Shown here: one piece after another, positions 10,172 through 22,013 of the stretch
Layout: the number at the start of each line of letters is the position of its first letter
Numbering within the stretch: position 1 is the stretch's first letter
NCBI GenBank assembly: GCA_013115135.1
Contig: JABANP010000179.1
Span: 1 to 64,000, forward strand
From: Perkinsus olseni
Taxonomy: Eukaryota; Perkinsozoa; Perkinsida; Perkinsidae
Direction of reading: 5' to 3'
DNA length: 64,000 nt
Notes under the pieces: generated by a model
What the model was told of the DNA's origin: nothing
The model's database searches: none
What the model saw: the letters and a program-made list of their open reading frames with translations, nothing else
Program-made: the position numbers and the translations under genes

Positions 10172-11636
10172 TTACACGGAAGCGGGCGGCCCGCTAGGTG
10201 GCGGGGCTGATACTTTGTCGATCTTCAGTACGATGCCGAGCGCAATGGCGATGGGGCCGGCGAGTAGCGACAGCAACGCCCCCAGCTTGGCTTGATCGAG
10301 GAGCTCTCTTTGAGAGTAAGCAGCATGGGCTACGACCAGGGCAACTGTGAGGCCTACGCCTGATACCACACCAACGATGAAAAGATGGAGGTGACCCATC
10401 CCGTGCGGGAGAGACAAATTGGGTATCAAAAGAGCGATCGATCCGAAGGTGAAAATGCCTATGCATTTACCGAAGATGAGAGAGACGACTACATTAAACG
10501 TGATCCACCCGAAGGCATCTTCCGTGAATTGGACACCAGCGTTGGCCAAGGCAAAGAAGAAAAGGCCGCAATGGACGAAGAAAGAACAGTCATGATCGAA
10601 GTGCTCCAGAGGGCCTTCAATAACACGCTTGCCATCAACAACAGTCTGCTGCTGCCGCTGTGGCGCCTCGACGGTGGCGGGGTTGGGGTCCGGCAAAGTG
10701 GCCGTCGTCGGCTCCGAAGCGTCTCGTGGTGGCTGATCGATGAGGATGTACTTCGGCATGAAGGGAACCACCAAGGCAGAGGGCAAGGGACGCGTGGACG
10801 CCCGAGGCCAACAGGCCGTACCAGGCGAGGGGGCCGGCCAGGGCGATGTACCATAGCCAATGACGGAATTTGAAGATACGCAGAAGCAGGGCGACCAGGC
10901 AGGCTCCCACGCACATAAAAAGATACCACTGATTGCTCTCGTGCTCCGACGGGTAGAAGAAGGCAATGATGAGCATGCCGCCGACGTCGTCTGCGACCGC
11001 CAAAACTAGCAGGAAGCGTATCGCTGTGTGGGCGCTGCCGAAGACGATGGTGGCGATCAACCAGGCGATGGAGATGTCCGTGGCCACGACGACACCCCAG
11101 CCTTCTAGGAGCTCCGAAAACTCGAACTGGCTGTCATCGAAGGCACCAGCTGCTTTCTGAATGTACATGAGGGAGAAGAAGACACCAATTGGGCCCAGGA
11201 TTCCTCCTAGGGTACCTGGCAAGGGTGTCTCGTTAAACGCGATCGCTGCTGTTGATGCTGTGAAGCTACATAGGAGCGGCACTATCGCCTTGGCCACTGG
11301 GGAGAGGGCTCCTCCGGGAAGCAATGCGAGGACGATCTCCACCATGGCGATGCCGAAGAAGAAAGCCATAAAATATATCATTCAAAATGAAGTGCAGTGT
11401 AACCTGAGGGCATTAGATGGCGATGGGGCAGAGCATTTACTCGTACCGGATGATGGGCTATTGAGAAACCGAGATCAACGCTTTCGTCGTCATCGGTTCC
11501 CCATACGTAAACGTAGTTGTCGTAGTCGATGTTGGCCCAGAGGAGACCAGTGATTACACCTAGCTGTAATGGTACGAAGTAGATGGTCACCAGACGACGG
11601 ATGTAAAGATACCAGTGACGCTTGGTGCGAAAATAC
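10172..11636 (-). CDS. NhaA-type Na+/H+ antiporter with two +1 frame offsets
   Basis: The minus strand encodes an NhaA-like membrane antiporter that exchanges Na+ for H+. Recognised elements in order: IYFVPLQLGVITGLLWANI (helix 1); the ND-x2-MA segment; VVATDIS, holding the Thr-Asp of the unwound helix; AVADDVGGMLIIAFF, with the paired aspartates that bind the ion; GVHAS; ALANAGV; GKCIGI, with the essential Lys; and a C-terminal WAKLG-like QAKLGALL. A GT-AG intron lies at about 11404-11441. Two one-base excesses break the frame, near 11370 (just after the ND motif) and near 10780 (just after GVHAS). The family frame continues cleanly beyond each. Either these are sequence errors or the gene is newly broken. 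N-terminal exons upstream of 11636 are unresolved. NhaA is mainly bacterial, so the gene may be an old transfer that gained introns. Confidence 0.8.
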
Positions 11637-12052
11637 CTGCGACAAAAGAGAGAACGGATGGCACTGAAGTGGTGATACCAGAGACCTTTGCGAGTTGAAG
11701 ACAGAAATTCACGCCGTTTCTATTGACTGCGGCTGGTATCGGCCCAAGCAAGTGGTGGACTGCGGCAGAGGCTACTGCGGCAGTTGGCAAGGCAAGCCAG
11801 CGAGGGAGAAGCAGAATATTGTGAAATTGAGAACTAACAGTACGCTGGTACCGCTGAGTCAATGGCGTCATCGTCGATGAAAGGAGTGTAAAGACGACAG
11901 ATGCGACAGGTTTCGCAACTGCCTGTTGATAATATTGAGTTTGTCTAATACGAATAGTGTCACCTGCCACGCTGTTTAACTCTATTATTTCATATCATGA
12001 ACAGCAGCTGCAACAAATAGCAGAAGGCTCAGGATTGCCACAAAACCCCTCC
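11637..12052 (-). other. probable 5' exon/intron region of the antiporter gene
   Basis: On the minus strand there are good acceptor sites (TTTGTCGCAG at about 11637-11646; ATCAACAG near 11925) and a donor GTCTCTGG near 11690. Short open segments lie between them. Several splice combinations are possible and none is decisive. Confidence 0.35.
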
Positions 12053-12553
12053 CTACTTGGTAGCCGACCCTCCACCATCATGCAGTCTCTCATCGTGACC
12101 GCGGAAGAACTTGTCTTTTTTGTTAAGATTATGATGAACCTTCCATCGCCTGTGTTCAAACAGGCTGATGGGCTGAGTTCTCGCTCGACCGAACTCTATC
12201 TGGAAGAAGCTGAGACGGGAAAAAAGAAAGCGTTCTCGCGCAACTTCATCGGCGATGAATCCCGGGTTGAGTCGGTTCGGCGACATGTCAATTTCTTCTT
12301 GAGGACTGCAAGGCTTCACGAAGCCGTAATGCGGTAAGTGCTCAGTGTACGCCCGATGCATGGTGACCTGGCCAGAGAAGTATCTTTGGAACCTGTAAGA
12401 AGCATGAGTGACCTGGTCGGCCGAGATCTCATTGTGGGGTATCTCCGGTATACCGTCGCTGTCTACGGGGTTGGGGGGGCGGCCGATGCGCCGGTCCGAG
12501 GCTCCGCTGGCATTAATATCGAATGGACTATTCTGAGAGATCATAGAGGACAT
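12053..12553 (-). CDS. hydrophilic frame, possible first exon of the antiporter gene
   Basis: This 166-residue minus-strand frame starts MSSMISQNSPFDINASGA and is rich in Arg, His and Glu with no membrane segment. It ends at a canonical-looking donor (AA|GTAGGG, near 12053) about 420 bases before the recognised antiporter exons on the same strand. It could encode a cytosolic N-terminal extension or be a separate gene. No domain is recognised. Confidence 0.4.
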   Translation of the reverse strand: MSSMISQNSPFDINASGASDRRIGRPPNPVDSDGIPEIPHNEISADQVTHASYRFQRYFSGQVTMHRAYTEHLPHYGFVKPCSPQEEIDMSPNRLNPGFIADEVARERFLFSRLSFFQIEFGRARTQPISLFEHRRWKVHHNLNKKDKFFRGHDERLHDGGGSATK

Positions 12554-12728
12554 CGCCCCTTTTTGCGATGAGCGAACACTAACAACCAGAGTCGATTCTG
12601 GAATTGATTTTTACTCATAAAACGCGGTTACAGGATTCACACTGAATTCTAGAGGTGGTTTATTCAACACCAGCATGAGCCATGCTTGATTCTGCGTTAC
12701 TCGAGCTGAATGGACGGAATGAACGACT

Positions 12729-12754
12729 CGGACGCTTTTCACTGAAAAGCGTCC
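12729..12754. repeat. 26-base perfect palindrome
   Basis: CGGACGCTTTTCA followed by its inverse gives a nearly loop-free hairpin (arms CGGACGCTTTTC and GAAAAGCGTCCG). It abuts the left end of the inverted-repeat element that follows. Confidence 0.7.
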
Positions 12755-12951
12755 GCTCTCATAGGATCAGCCTTCTCAGTACTGAGAACTTTTCACTAAA
12801 AACTTGAGTAAACTTCAGTAACTACTTAACTTTTCAGTAAATTTTTCAGGGGGATAAGTACTTTTCAGCGATAAGTACTTATCCCCCTTCTAATCACCCT
12901 TTTCGGTCGAGAAAAGTTGTTAGTAATAAGAAGGGCGATCCTATGAGAGCG
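12754..12951. mobile_element. 198-bp fold-back element with 23-base inverted ends
   Basis: CGCTCTCATAGGATC plus GCCTTCT at 12754-12776 is the inverse of 12929-12951 with 21 of 23 bases matching. The interior repeats ACTTTTCAGT-like words, and at about 12850-12890 it holds an internal hairpin, GGGGATAAGTACTT facing AAGTACTTATCCCC. There is no coding capacity. It looks like a MITE or a cruciform-forming element. Confidence 0.7.
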
Positions 12952-13326
12952 AGAGTCACACCAGGCCGTAAGGAGCACGGGACTATCTAGCAGTACCGGG
13001 GGCCGCATGCTACCGAACAACATTAATATAGTCTAGCTCACAGACGGTGTTAAGTAAACCAATTCCGAACCCCAAAAACGTATTTTACAATAACAAATAC
13101 ATAGTAAAATCTGTAACCACATTTCAGGCGTAAAAATCAAACCCAGAAACGATTATCAGTTCCAAGGTTGCCTCATTGAACAAAGGGATTGGCACAACTC
13201 TAGAGAGGAAAATTCAACCACGCCGCCAAGACAAACTGCGCAGTTCTCAATAATTTCGTGGCGCGTGACGGTGCATTACCTCGTTCGAGACAAGTAGACT
13301 TGTAGTTGTTCTTCTTCTTCTCGACG
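12952..13326. other. upstream region of the Pol III subunit gene
   Basis: No gene seen. GTGTTAAGTAAACC at about 13048 resembles the GTTCAGTAAACC end of the nested element at 3.5 kb, so an eroded copy may lie here. Confidence 0.3.
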
Positions 13327-16300
13327 ATGCCGAGCAATGATGATGTTGTGATGAGCCCAGCCTCGCCCTCATCGTCTTCGGGTAATGATGAGGACGATGA
13401 GATTGTCCACGAGATACCGGTATTTCTGAACAGAATGCAGGACCCTCCGGACTTTACAGGAGAGATGTATTTGCTACAGTAATAACAGCAATAGTGATAA
13501 TAACTAAACTAGAAGGGGGCCCACTCGCTGCGAATGAGATAAAATCGGGTACGGGAAAATGATACTGTATATTCACGATTTTTTTCCAAAAAATCTGCAC
13601 ACCAGAGAGTCGTTTCGGAAGAATCGTCGCCAGTTGCGTATCTGTAAGGCAATGACTTGAATTAAGAGGGCGTTCGGAAAACCGATTGAGAAACTCAGAA
13701 TCGATTTTACGTGCGGAGATCAAATCAAGACCGTTCAGTCCGATTATTTGTTGTTCTGGAATCGCTTCATCCACGGAGAAGTTTTGTGTTTGTTACATCG
13801 TTAGGAAGTTGCCTTCCGTAGGTACCCTCTACGACCTGTGTATCGGGCCTATGGCGACCAGGGGTATCTCGAGAGAGTTGAACTGAGAGATGATCAGAAG
13901 AAGCTGAGATTGCGGTACAAACTGAATGATGATGCGGAGACCTTCGATCAGACTGCCACGCACAGCTCCATGCGAGAGCAAATTCTCATGGCGAAAACTG
14001 TCACTAATAAATCCTTGTAATAGATTTGTTTCTCTTCTCGATGGTGGTGATGATCTTGTAGGTACGTACTGCGTGGGTGCGGTGAATTCCGGGCAGCTCA
14101 CCCTCACCCCTCTGGCCTCGTTCTGTCAACTGCGTCCTGACTTCACGCATGTGGATAGGGATCGACAGGAGAGGCAAGCGATGGCGGCCAAGATACGGGG
14201 AAAGCAGTCTGCTGAAAACGAGGAAAGTAGTAGGCGGGCAATGGGATGGGTGGTCGTAGTCGTGGTGTTGGGAGTGAAGAACACTTCCTTAGACTGCAGC
14301 GGGTTGTGTAATCACACAGGGTGTAACAAAAATTAATTTTCGTTCCCAGTTTGGGAGAACTCCTTGTGAGCTTTCGAATGGCACCGGTTTGACGTTCATA
14401 TTTTGAGGCAGCAGCAAGTTAGCGGGGATGCCGGCTTTTTCGAACCATCCTGTAGTAGTGTTGGCTTTGGATTCTTCGATCTGCTGAACAAGCGAGCGAT
14501 GCTTGTGATCTCACGAAGTGGTTGTCATTGGAGTTTCACCCGCGAATATGCAAAACACTAGCGAAAACGCATTTCACATTGGGCGAGAAACGCGGGAAAT
14601 ACAGGAGGTGCTTCTCGCTCGCGTTGTTTAAGCGCGAAGTTTCTGCGCGTTTTTCACGAAGCTGGTATCACCTGGTACCATGTCAATGTGCAGGGCTCTC
14701 TACTGAAAGGTCCCCGGACCGATCCCCACTGTCCCTCACAGAGGAGTCCGCAAGACTGGTCGCTACACATGGCTGTGTGATGGGTTGTACTGTATTGTAC
14801 TTCCCGGAGGCCCCAACGTGAAATGCCAGTAGTCTGACGGACTCCGCTCCTGAGTGAGGTGGCCCTTTGGCGGATTGTGGGTGCACAGCAGTAGCGGCTC
14901 CTGGGGTCGTATTGCTATCCTGACACGGTGTTCAACGCGCAATTCTCGCGATAAACACGTTTACTGCCAAAAATTAGAGGCGAAAACCCAAGTGATGTGT
15001 AGAACGCGATTTATATTCAACACTTCACGGCAAATCAGTTTTTTCTGATATGGCGTTATTTGCGATATGTCATCTCGCGGAATGCTCCGACTTCGCGTTT
15101 TCTACTGGGCGCGAAACTGTAGTCCACGAGAAGAGCTCTAATCGTACAATTCAGATGACGCGAAAAACGCAAATTCCACCGCGTTTTCCGCGATAGAACT
15201 GTTTTTCGGGAAACGCGACATGTGATTTTCGCGAAATGGTCTTATGCCATGTGTATTTCGCAAAGTGACTTGGTCTCAAATAACATCGCAGTTTTCGCGT
15301 TTTCCGCTTTTACGTATTACAAGTGAAACTTCATTGTTGATTTTACTTTCAGAAGGAGCATTAGGAGCCGGTGAAGGCTAGCAATAAGAAGTCCCAAGTT
15401 ATATCGGCTAGTACGAGTTTAGCGAGGGGGGCGACGTCCATGGGAGCGAAGCAGCGTTATCAGCAGTCCTTATTGGGAGCCTTGCGACAGGTTATAATGG
15501 GGGATAGTAGCATAAAATGAGATGTTGCTGATATCATGACGGGGTTTTTCTGTGTTTTTTGCGGATTTTGGGTATGATGGTGGCTATGAAATCGGCTGTC
15601 GTGGGGTCTGTGAGATCTTCGACAAGCTCGGGTTCATCGGAGAACTCTGTGTCAGGATCATAGCATCTTAACGAAGAATGAGGAAGAGGGCAAGGAGGGC
15701 GAGGAGAAGGAAAAAGGGGAGGAGGAAGAAGGTCCTTGGAAGGAGCTGGACTTCTACGATGCTGACTCGCCTGAGGTAGCAGATCATCCTGTCACTCAGG
15801 GCAAGTGACAATACCTTCATTTTGCCGTAACCTTCGATGTTGATGATATATTTTGGCATGCGCGGTAGCATTACACGAGGTGATGGATCAATGAGTGAAC
15901 ATAGTCGTCTGCGCCGGTTTCGCGAGCGCTGCCAGTCTTTGCGCATTGCAAGTTTTCTGGGTAGATTTTCCGGAAAAATTTCTTTCTTTCAGGCGGCTGA
16001 TATATATGAGCGTCAGTTCTTGACACCAGTTGTTAGCGAAAGTGCTAAGCAGTGGGAGGATATCGACGCTCGGGCGAAGAGGGAGAGGAGGACTGCGGAG
16101 CTGCACTTCCACGTGAAGGACCAGGACGCGTAATGATGGGGGTGGGTTTATGTTCGTCTAAGAAACTAGATCAGAAACAGAAAATCAAAAAACCGAACAA
16201 AAACCAATCAGAAAATTGGAAAATCAGTAGGACAATTAGAAAATCGATCGGGAGAACAATCAGAAAAGTAGAAAGTTAATTAGGAAATCACTCATGGGAT

Positions 16301-19121
16301 CAGAACATCGGGGAAATCTCGTGAGAATGGATCATGAAACTGAATCAGGTACTTGACGTCGTTGTGTGGCAATGTTGTTGGTGTGAAGGACGAGTGGGGT
16401 GACCTTGGACGCCTCGATGCAAACCAGCAGTTGGAGACCATTATGAAGAAGCTAGCGGTGGCTAACTATTCGAAACAGATTGTAGGGAGCGGTCTCTATG
16501 TAGTCGAACGAATGCTTCGTCATTTAGGTGAATCTTCTTCCGGTTAATACCCGCCACAACCTGACGGACAACGCCATTATCTCTCATTTAGAGAACTGTT
16601 CTGTCCTGGTAGGTGCGGGCCGCGGTCGTTGCATGCGCAGGCGTGAATTCTCAGGTTCGCGGAGTGTGGGTGTTGAGCTCTCGCCTGACGAATCACGCTC
16701 CCAAGTATCATGATTTGCGGGATTTGGTGTTGTTATTATTGAGCACTAAGAGACCGTTCGGTGTGGAGCATTTGAAGGCGGCTACGGGCTTTACGGATAT
16801 GGAGATTGCCGAGGTAATGATGGGGGCAAGCATGAGTTTGGTGACGAAAATAACCACTTACGGAATCTCTCATCGTGAAGGAGGGAATTCGCCCTTATTG
16901 GCGCATCGACTGCACGGTGTGACCACGGCATATTCGCCATATGGCTTTGATATTTCGTGGATCTGCTATACTCATGTAGACCTAAAATGATTCTCTTCGT
17001 AGGGAAAATGTTTTTTATTCTTGTTTTAGTTTTCCTTTCTTCTTTTTCCCCTTTTTCTTTTTTCTTTCGTTTTAATTTTTGGTCACACCGTGCGACCGTT
17101 CCATAGATCTCAGCAGCCCTCTACGCAACCTTCCTTGAAACTTAGATCGCGATGTATTCAAATTTCGTCCTTCATTTGATCCGGCACACTGTAGTTGATA
17201 GGAGATCGTTATAGTGTATGCACAGCCTACTCTGTTCTGTATATACTGTGTAGAGACAGATCAGTTTGAGCTACGAAATTCATACCGTTCGAAAGCTCCA
17301 CAAATTTATCATCCAACGACTCATCCGCTCTCGTTCCAATGCTCTTGATTCAGAGGGATCAGCTGTGGACAGTTTTTCGCCCGGACTATATATTTATGTA
17401 ACCGTAGGGTTAGCGGTGTATCGTGCATGTACCTACCCGATGATAGTGTTAGTAATGGCCGAGATCGGCTGTGGAAGGGAGACGGGTGGTTACATGTGCG
17501 CTCCTTCGTTGACAGGTGCTGAAACCTATTTGCGTGTTCAACTCCTCGACGAGATCGCTTCAATTGAGAATACCGTATGATGAGGAATTTGGGAAGAATT
17601 TCCCGGAAGTGGCTCAGCGACAGCATGACCAGGCTGAGGCTAGATTGATGGTACGAACGGTATGCATGACGGCTGTTCAAAGGTGGGCTTCAGGAGTTGA
17701 GGACGAAGTGGAAGAAGGAGAAGGAGATGCAGCAGTCTGGTAGTACTGGTGGTGTGCACTGGCTCGCCTGAGTGCTTTACAGTGGTCCCAGGGCCGCATG
17801 TTGAATTCGGTCCTAGGAGTCTTCCTTTAATAGAGGAGAGGTCTTTTTAGCACCCCTTGTAGTCGCGGAAATGATTGGCACGCTTCTGGAGTCGTTTGGG
17901 TGTGTCTAGTGTCAGGTGTGGGAGTTGAACTCGCGACCTATTTGAACTCATATCACGCTTTGCTGATAGGTGGATCATCCCCATCATCTCCCTCATCAGC
18001 GGACACTCTGAAGCTAACTAACAACGCTGTGAACAGAGTGAAGGAGAGGATCGGCAAGGCCGTGGCGAGCGTTACGGAAATAAGGAAACTGCTGCAAACT
18101 CTGTACTAGAAGGGTCCGGCTGTACTGTGCTGAAGATGTTGATGCTCGCGAGAATCTTGTATGATTTGGGAATGGTGTGGTAGGTATCCACAGGATATCG
18201 TCACGGATGCTAATGCGGTAGAGGCGATGAAGCAGGCTGGCGGGATGAAGATCCGTGATAAGTGGATTCTCACCTCCACTGGCCACAAGGAGGTAGTGGC
18301 TTAAATTTGGGGCGCGCGGGAATTTAGGGATGCGCTGATTTCGAAGTGTCACAGTGACTCATTCTTCTGATGTCAGTGGTGAGGTAGGGAATTCTGGTAG
18401 GCGTGTGAATCTCTTTGGCGCGCGAAGCCTCTGGCGTTCATTAGGAACTCGAGGCGTCGTCGAGAGCTGGGGAATCTCGAGTGGAGTCTGTCGTTTGATT
18501 CATTGTTGGGTCCCCGTTGTGCCATGGGTTGATGTCGATGCTGCTGGATTGGCGGTAGCATACACCCACAGTTGTTGAGCAACTGAGCATCAAAGGACTT
18601 TGATAGATTCATTGGACTCGTTTAAACTTTAAAGGCCAGCTCGTCTTGAGGCCAGCCAGCTTGATTCATTCAGACTAGAACTCTATCTGAGGATGGGTGT
18701 TGCGATATGTCATGCTTGGGAGTTGTCTTGACTTGTCGGTTTCAGATTGATACTTATCGCTCGGTCCTGCTGGCTATTTATCGCATGAAGGATAGTGCTA
18801 CTAAGAAGGAGATCACGGATGAGTTCGAACGGGTTTCGGGCAAGAAGTGCACCCTCACCGATCACGCCATCAGACGCCTTATAAAGGAGTTTGCTGATTT
18901 GAAGTAAGCGGCTGCACAAGCTTGCTGTCACCATTGAAGTTGCCAGATCCGGCCGATGGGTTTTCCGAGGGGAGACTTTGGAAGAACTGCGAGAGCAGGC
19001 CGGAGTGGGTGGAGAAGGAGGAGCAGCGGCTGGTAAGATTAAAGGCGCTTTAGCGGAGCGAAGCTCGCCGGTGATTTTTGTTGGAGAAGCGATTTCTTGT
19101 GTATCGGTTCATGTATTGTAA
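13327..19121 (+). CDS. DNA-directed RNA polymerase III subunit RPC5 (Rpc37)
   Basis: Many exons. Exon 1 (13327-13478) starts MPSNDD and holds DDEIVHEIPVFL ending at YLLQ. Exon 2 (from 13822) continues YPLRPVYRAYG, the family's opening YLxQYPxRP motif. Around 14062 comes SGQLTLTPLASFCQLRP, matching the family's GELHLTPL...LRP. Near 15690-15780 and 16000 lie GPWKELDFY and ERQFL. Winged-helix segments follow, with VWVLSSRL at 16670 and IPYDEEFGKNFPEVAQRQH at 17570, the latter a strong family match. The last domain at 18745-18960 ends GRWVFRGE. The subunit works in Pol III initiation and termination on tRNA and 5S genes. Introns range from 43 bases to more than 1 kb. The exon 2 to exon 3 joint is one base out of phase with any GT-AG choice I tried. 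The stop at 19119-19121 is the likeliest end; 17771 is an alternative for a shorter form. Confidence 0.8.
14340..15345. other. long RPC5 intron rich in CGCGAAA/TTTCGCG words
   Basis: No exon is identifiable here. The words GCGAAA, CGCGAA and their complements recur many times between 14540 and 15310, for example ACGCGAAAAACGC and TTTTCGCGTTTTCCGC. This is far above what neighbouring introns show. A pyrimidine tract with acceptor AG closes the stretch near 15350. Confidence 0.6.
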
Positions 19122-19499
19122 TCTGTGTGATTGACGCGTAGCAGACTCTCTCACGAAATACTTTGGTTTGGGAGGCAATAATAACTCCCAAGGGTCGGTG
19201 ACAAGCCATTTGTACTTCATTCGCGTGCTGCAGAGGAGACGAATGAAAGTTCAGACAGACTCAACTAGCGGGGGATGTGATCTGTGTTGTCTTAGGTATT
19301 GATGATGACATAGTGATGGGTGATAGCGGTGGAATGCACTAGGAGAAGGAGGAGGAGCATACCAGTATTACCAACGTTTTACTACTGATACTGTTCCATT
19401 ACGTAAAGCCAGAGGGAGTGTTGCGTTTGTTACGGTACGGGTTCCGTACCACTCTTTTGGCGAATCCTGCAGGTTGTTTTTCCACTTGCTGAGGTTCTC

Positions 19500-20915
19500 A
19501 TGAAAATCGCAATGCTAGGACCAAAAGGCGCTGGCAAGACGACCATTGCTAATGTAATACTACTTGGGGTGGAGGGGCTGAGCTGGAGATGCTTGTTCTC
19601 TGCGTCTATTGTTGCGCTATTCTATCCCTGTGATACATATCGACGCGTACAGTGCAGTGAAGAATTGATCCGAAGATTTCCGGCGGGAGAATTTCGCTCG
19701 AACGATTAATCCCGGGTGAATTTATCCGTCTTGGTCTGGTATCGATCTGCGATTGTCAATCGCCGATTGAAACTATTCTTCTAGAGCATGTAGAGGCGCT
19801 CATTCGACAGTCGACGACATAGCCTACGTAGTGTATGGGGACTCCTTTCGTGTGGCCTCGCAGTACTCGTCTGGGTCGGACTGGAAGCTGCCGCGTGGAA
19901 CGGAAGGGTACTTCACGCTCTTTGGGCGCGTGCGGTCTAGTCTGGTCTTCATTTCACCGCTCAATTTTACTCGGATTTTTGTTTCGTGAAAAGTGGCTCG
20001 TATCAGGCCCTTGCTGAAGTCCCAGTGCATTCGGATGATATGAAGTACACCCCGACCAACGGTGTCCGTATCTTTGGAGTTCGAGACAGATGATGGAAGT
20101 AGGGAATGCTGGTGTGTGGGGTACATGGTGGGACTCCTCTCTCAGCGGCAGTGGAGCTTTGGGATGTCTCGGGAGATGACGGAGAGTTCGACAGCTGCTA
20201 CCGGGCGGTGATGAGGAACTTGTGTCTGCGTGCTGGTTGTGTCTTGACTTTTGTCAGGTACAAAACGGGTGCGAGGGTGTTATTCTGGTCTATGACCCGA
20301 ACCAGAGAGAGCAGGTGAAGGGAAGTGGATAGTTTCTGGTAAGCGCCTTTCGGATCACAATTGACTAACGGCGTGTCCGGTCCTGAATGGCTCAGCCTTC
20401 GAGAAGGTCATCGGTGCTTCGCGAGAACGGCGTGTATGTTAGCGACAAAAAGATTTTTGGGGTCTTTCTGTATAGAATGATACATCCTCAAATTGATTGG
20501 TTTTTGGGAATCATTTCTGGCACGGCGTCGATACGTCAGTCTGACTGTTCACTTTGCAATCTCATGAACGCGACGACTCGATGACGGTGTGGCACAGCAG
20601 CCATGGCGGCATGAGTTCTGGAGCGGGCTCTCGTGGCCGGCCTAGTAGCGGAGTGGCGTGTTCATTACAGGTACCGTAAGCATGTGCAGAAGCACTTCGT
20701 TATGAATAGTGATGGAGTAAAACTGGGCTATGATCAGTGTCAGGACATTTGGCCACAACAGCGAGTATGAGCGAGGAATGTCAGGTATGGTCTTGCAGAC
20801 GCCTAGGTTCGACTCGGATGATGATCATATGAAATCCCTGCAGGCAGTGCCAGCGTCTATGGAGAGGATAGGTAGCCGGAGGGGCAGGAGGGTCCTTGTG
20901 GGTCCGGCTGGATGA
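19500..20915 (+). CDS. IFT22 (RABL5)-like small GTPase of intraflagellar transport
   Basis: Exon 1 (19500-19553) reads MKIAMLGPKGAGKTTIAN, a P-loop at the very N-terminus. After a long intron comes YTPTNGVRIF (about 20041), then the acidic EFET segment. An intron with donor GTAGGG follows, then ELWDVSGDDGEFDSCYRA and, after another intron, GCEGVILVYDPNQ. This matches the order SPTxGVRI - ELWD-GGD - C-W-A - VVIVF of IFT22. The C-terminal part is a helical DSDDDHMKSLQ segment; the stop at 20913-20915 is provisional. IFT22 binds the IFT-B core and fits an organism with flagellated zoospores. The frame is one base out between VRIF and EFET near 20073 with no possible intron there. Confidence 0.7.
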
Positions 20916-22013
20916 GTAGGTAGTATAACCACCATCGGACATGTGGCGGAGTTGGAGGCTGAGCAAATTCGTAATAACGCGAAGGGTTAGTCTAGCACGG
21001 GAGCTGCTGGAAGCGTGCTGACGATTCTTGTCACTTTCGACTCGGTAGTGACAGCAATGGTCAGCGGACCCGATAGTACCTAGTCTGACAAGTTCATTGA
21101 CGTGTTCACCCGGTAGTGTTGTGCAGGGTGTTGGTCTTCACTTGAGTGCGTGATAGGCCTAGGTGGTGCAGGTGCGAAGATGGCCCAGTTTCTGCGGAAG
21201 GTTGCATCAGCCTCGTCTCACCGAGGGACATGAGCCGCCATGTCTCGTTCAAGCCCTTGTCTGATGTCGAGTTGGCGACGGTTCGTGCACGCATGCACAA
21301 AGATTCTTCGAAAGGCTAATCCTTGCGGAACTCATGTCGGGAATTTTCTGCCTCTGCACGGCGCCCATCCGAGCACTATGCGGCCCTCCTGATGATGCGG
21401 TGGCTGAGGAAGTCTTCAGTTCCGGCAGGTGAGAGGGCTGCGGGTCACTCATGTTGAGGTGGTGTTTTACAAGTCAAATGATTCGTGCCCTACTGACGGC
21501 CCCATCAGGCCTCGACGATAAAAAATGCTCGGGGCTCTTTCTGGACGTCTTTTGTGATACGAAACCGGTTGAGATCTGCAATGCAGATTGGGTGATAATG
21601 ATGCGAGTCGGGTTAATCATGATGTGATCGTTGGTCGCTGAGTGTTTAGTTCCATCAGGGAGGGCTCCGCAGAAGGCAGTGTGAATGCGGCATTACCGTT
21701 GAGAACTTTCACGACATCACACTCGAGTTTCCCGCCTCCCGTAGCGCCTCACAACACGGTGGCGTCCATGTGTGACGGTAGGGGGTCATGGGCTTGTCTC
21801 TGTTGGTTATCACTGCTTGCTCCTCAGATGAGCCCTTCGACTCCGCTCCATTGGACCCCGCGGGGAAGTGGGCTGCTCATACTACCGCAACGGAACGCGT
21901 GAATGGTGATTCACTACACGAAAGCGCTGTGCATGTTTCCGATAGGCGTGCATTGGTGAGTTCGGGCGACGTTGATACAGAGTGTAGAGGGCTGTCGTTG
22001 TGCTCTTTTTCAG
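20916..22013. other. unassigned region before the PDZ-like gene
   Basis: Short protein-like pieces occur (HVAELEAEQIRNNAK near 20940; DKKCSGLFLDVFCDTKPVE near 21525), with plausible splice signals between them. They may be 5' exons of the PDZ-like gene or another small gene. Nothing can be assembled with confidence. Confidence 0.35.

Noticed and set aside
17905..17985. Possible tRNA on the minus strand (GAGTTCAACTCC, B-box-like)
   Set aside because: No matching acceptor or anticodon stem could be drawn, and it lies within the RPC5 intron region.
18904..18946. Apparent frameshift near the end of RPC5
   Set aside because: Choosing the downstream acceptor TTGCCAG gives a 43-base intron in phase, so it was not counted among the +1 offsets.
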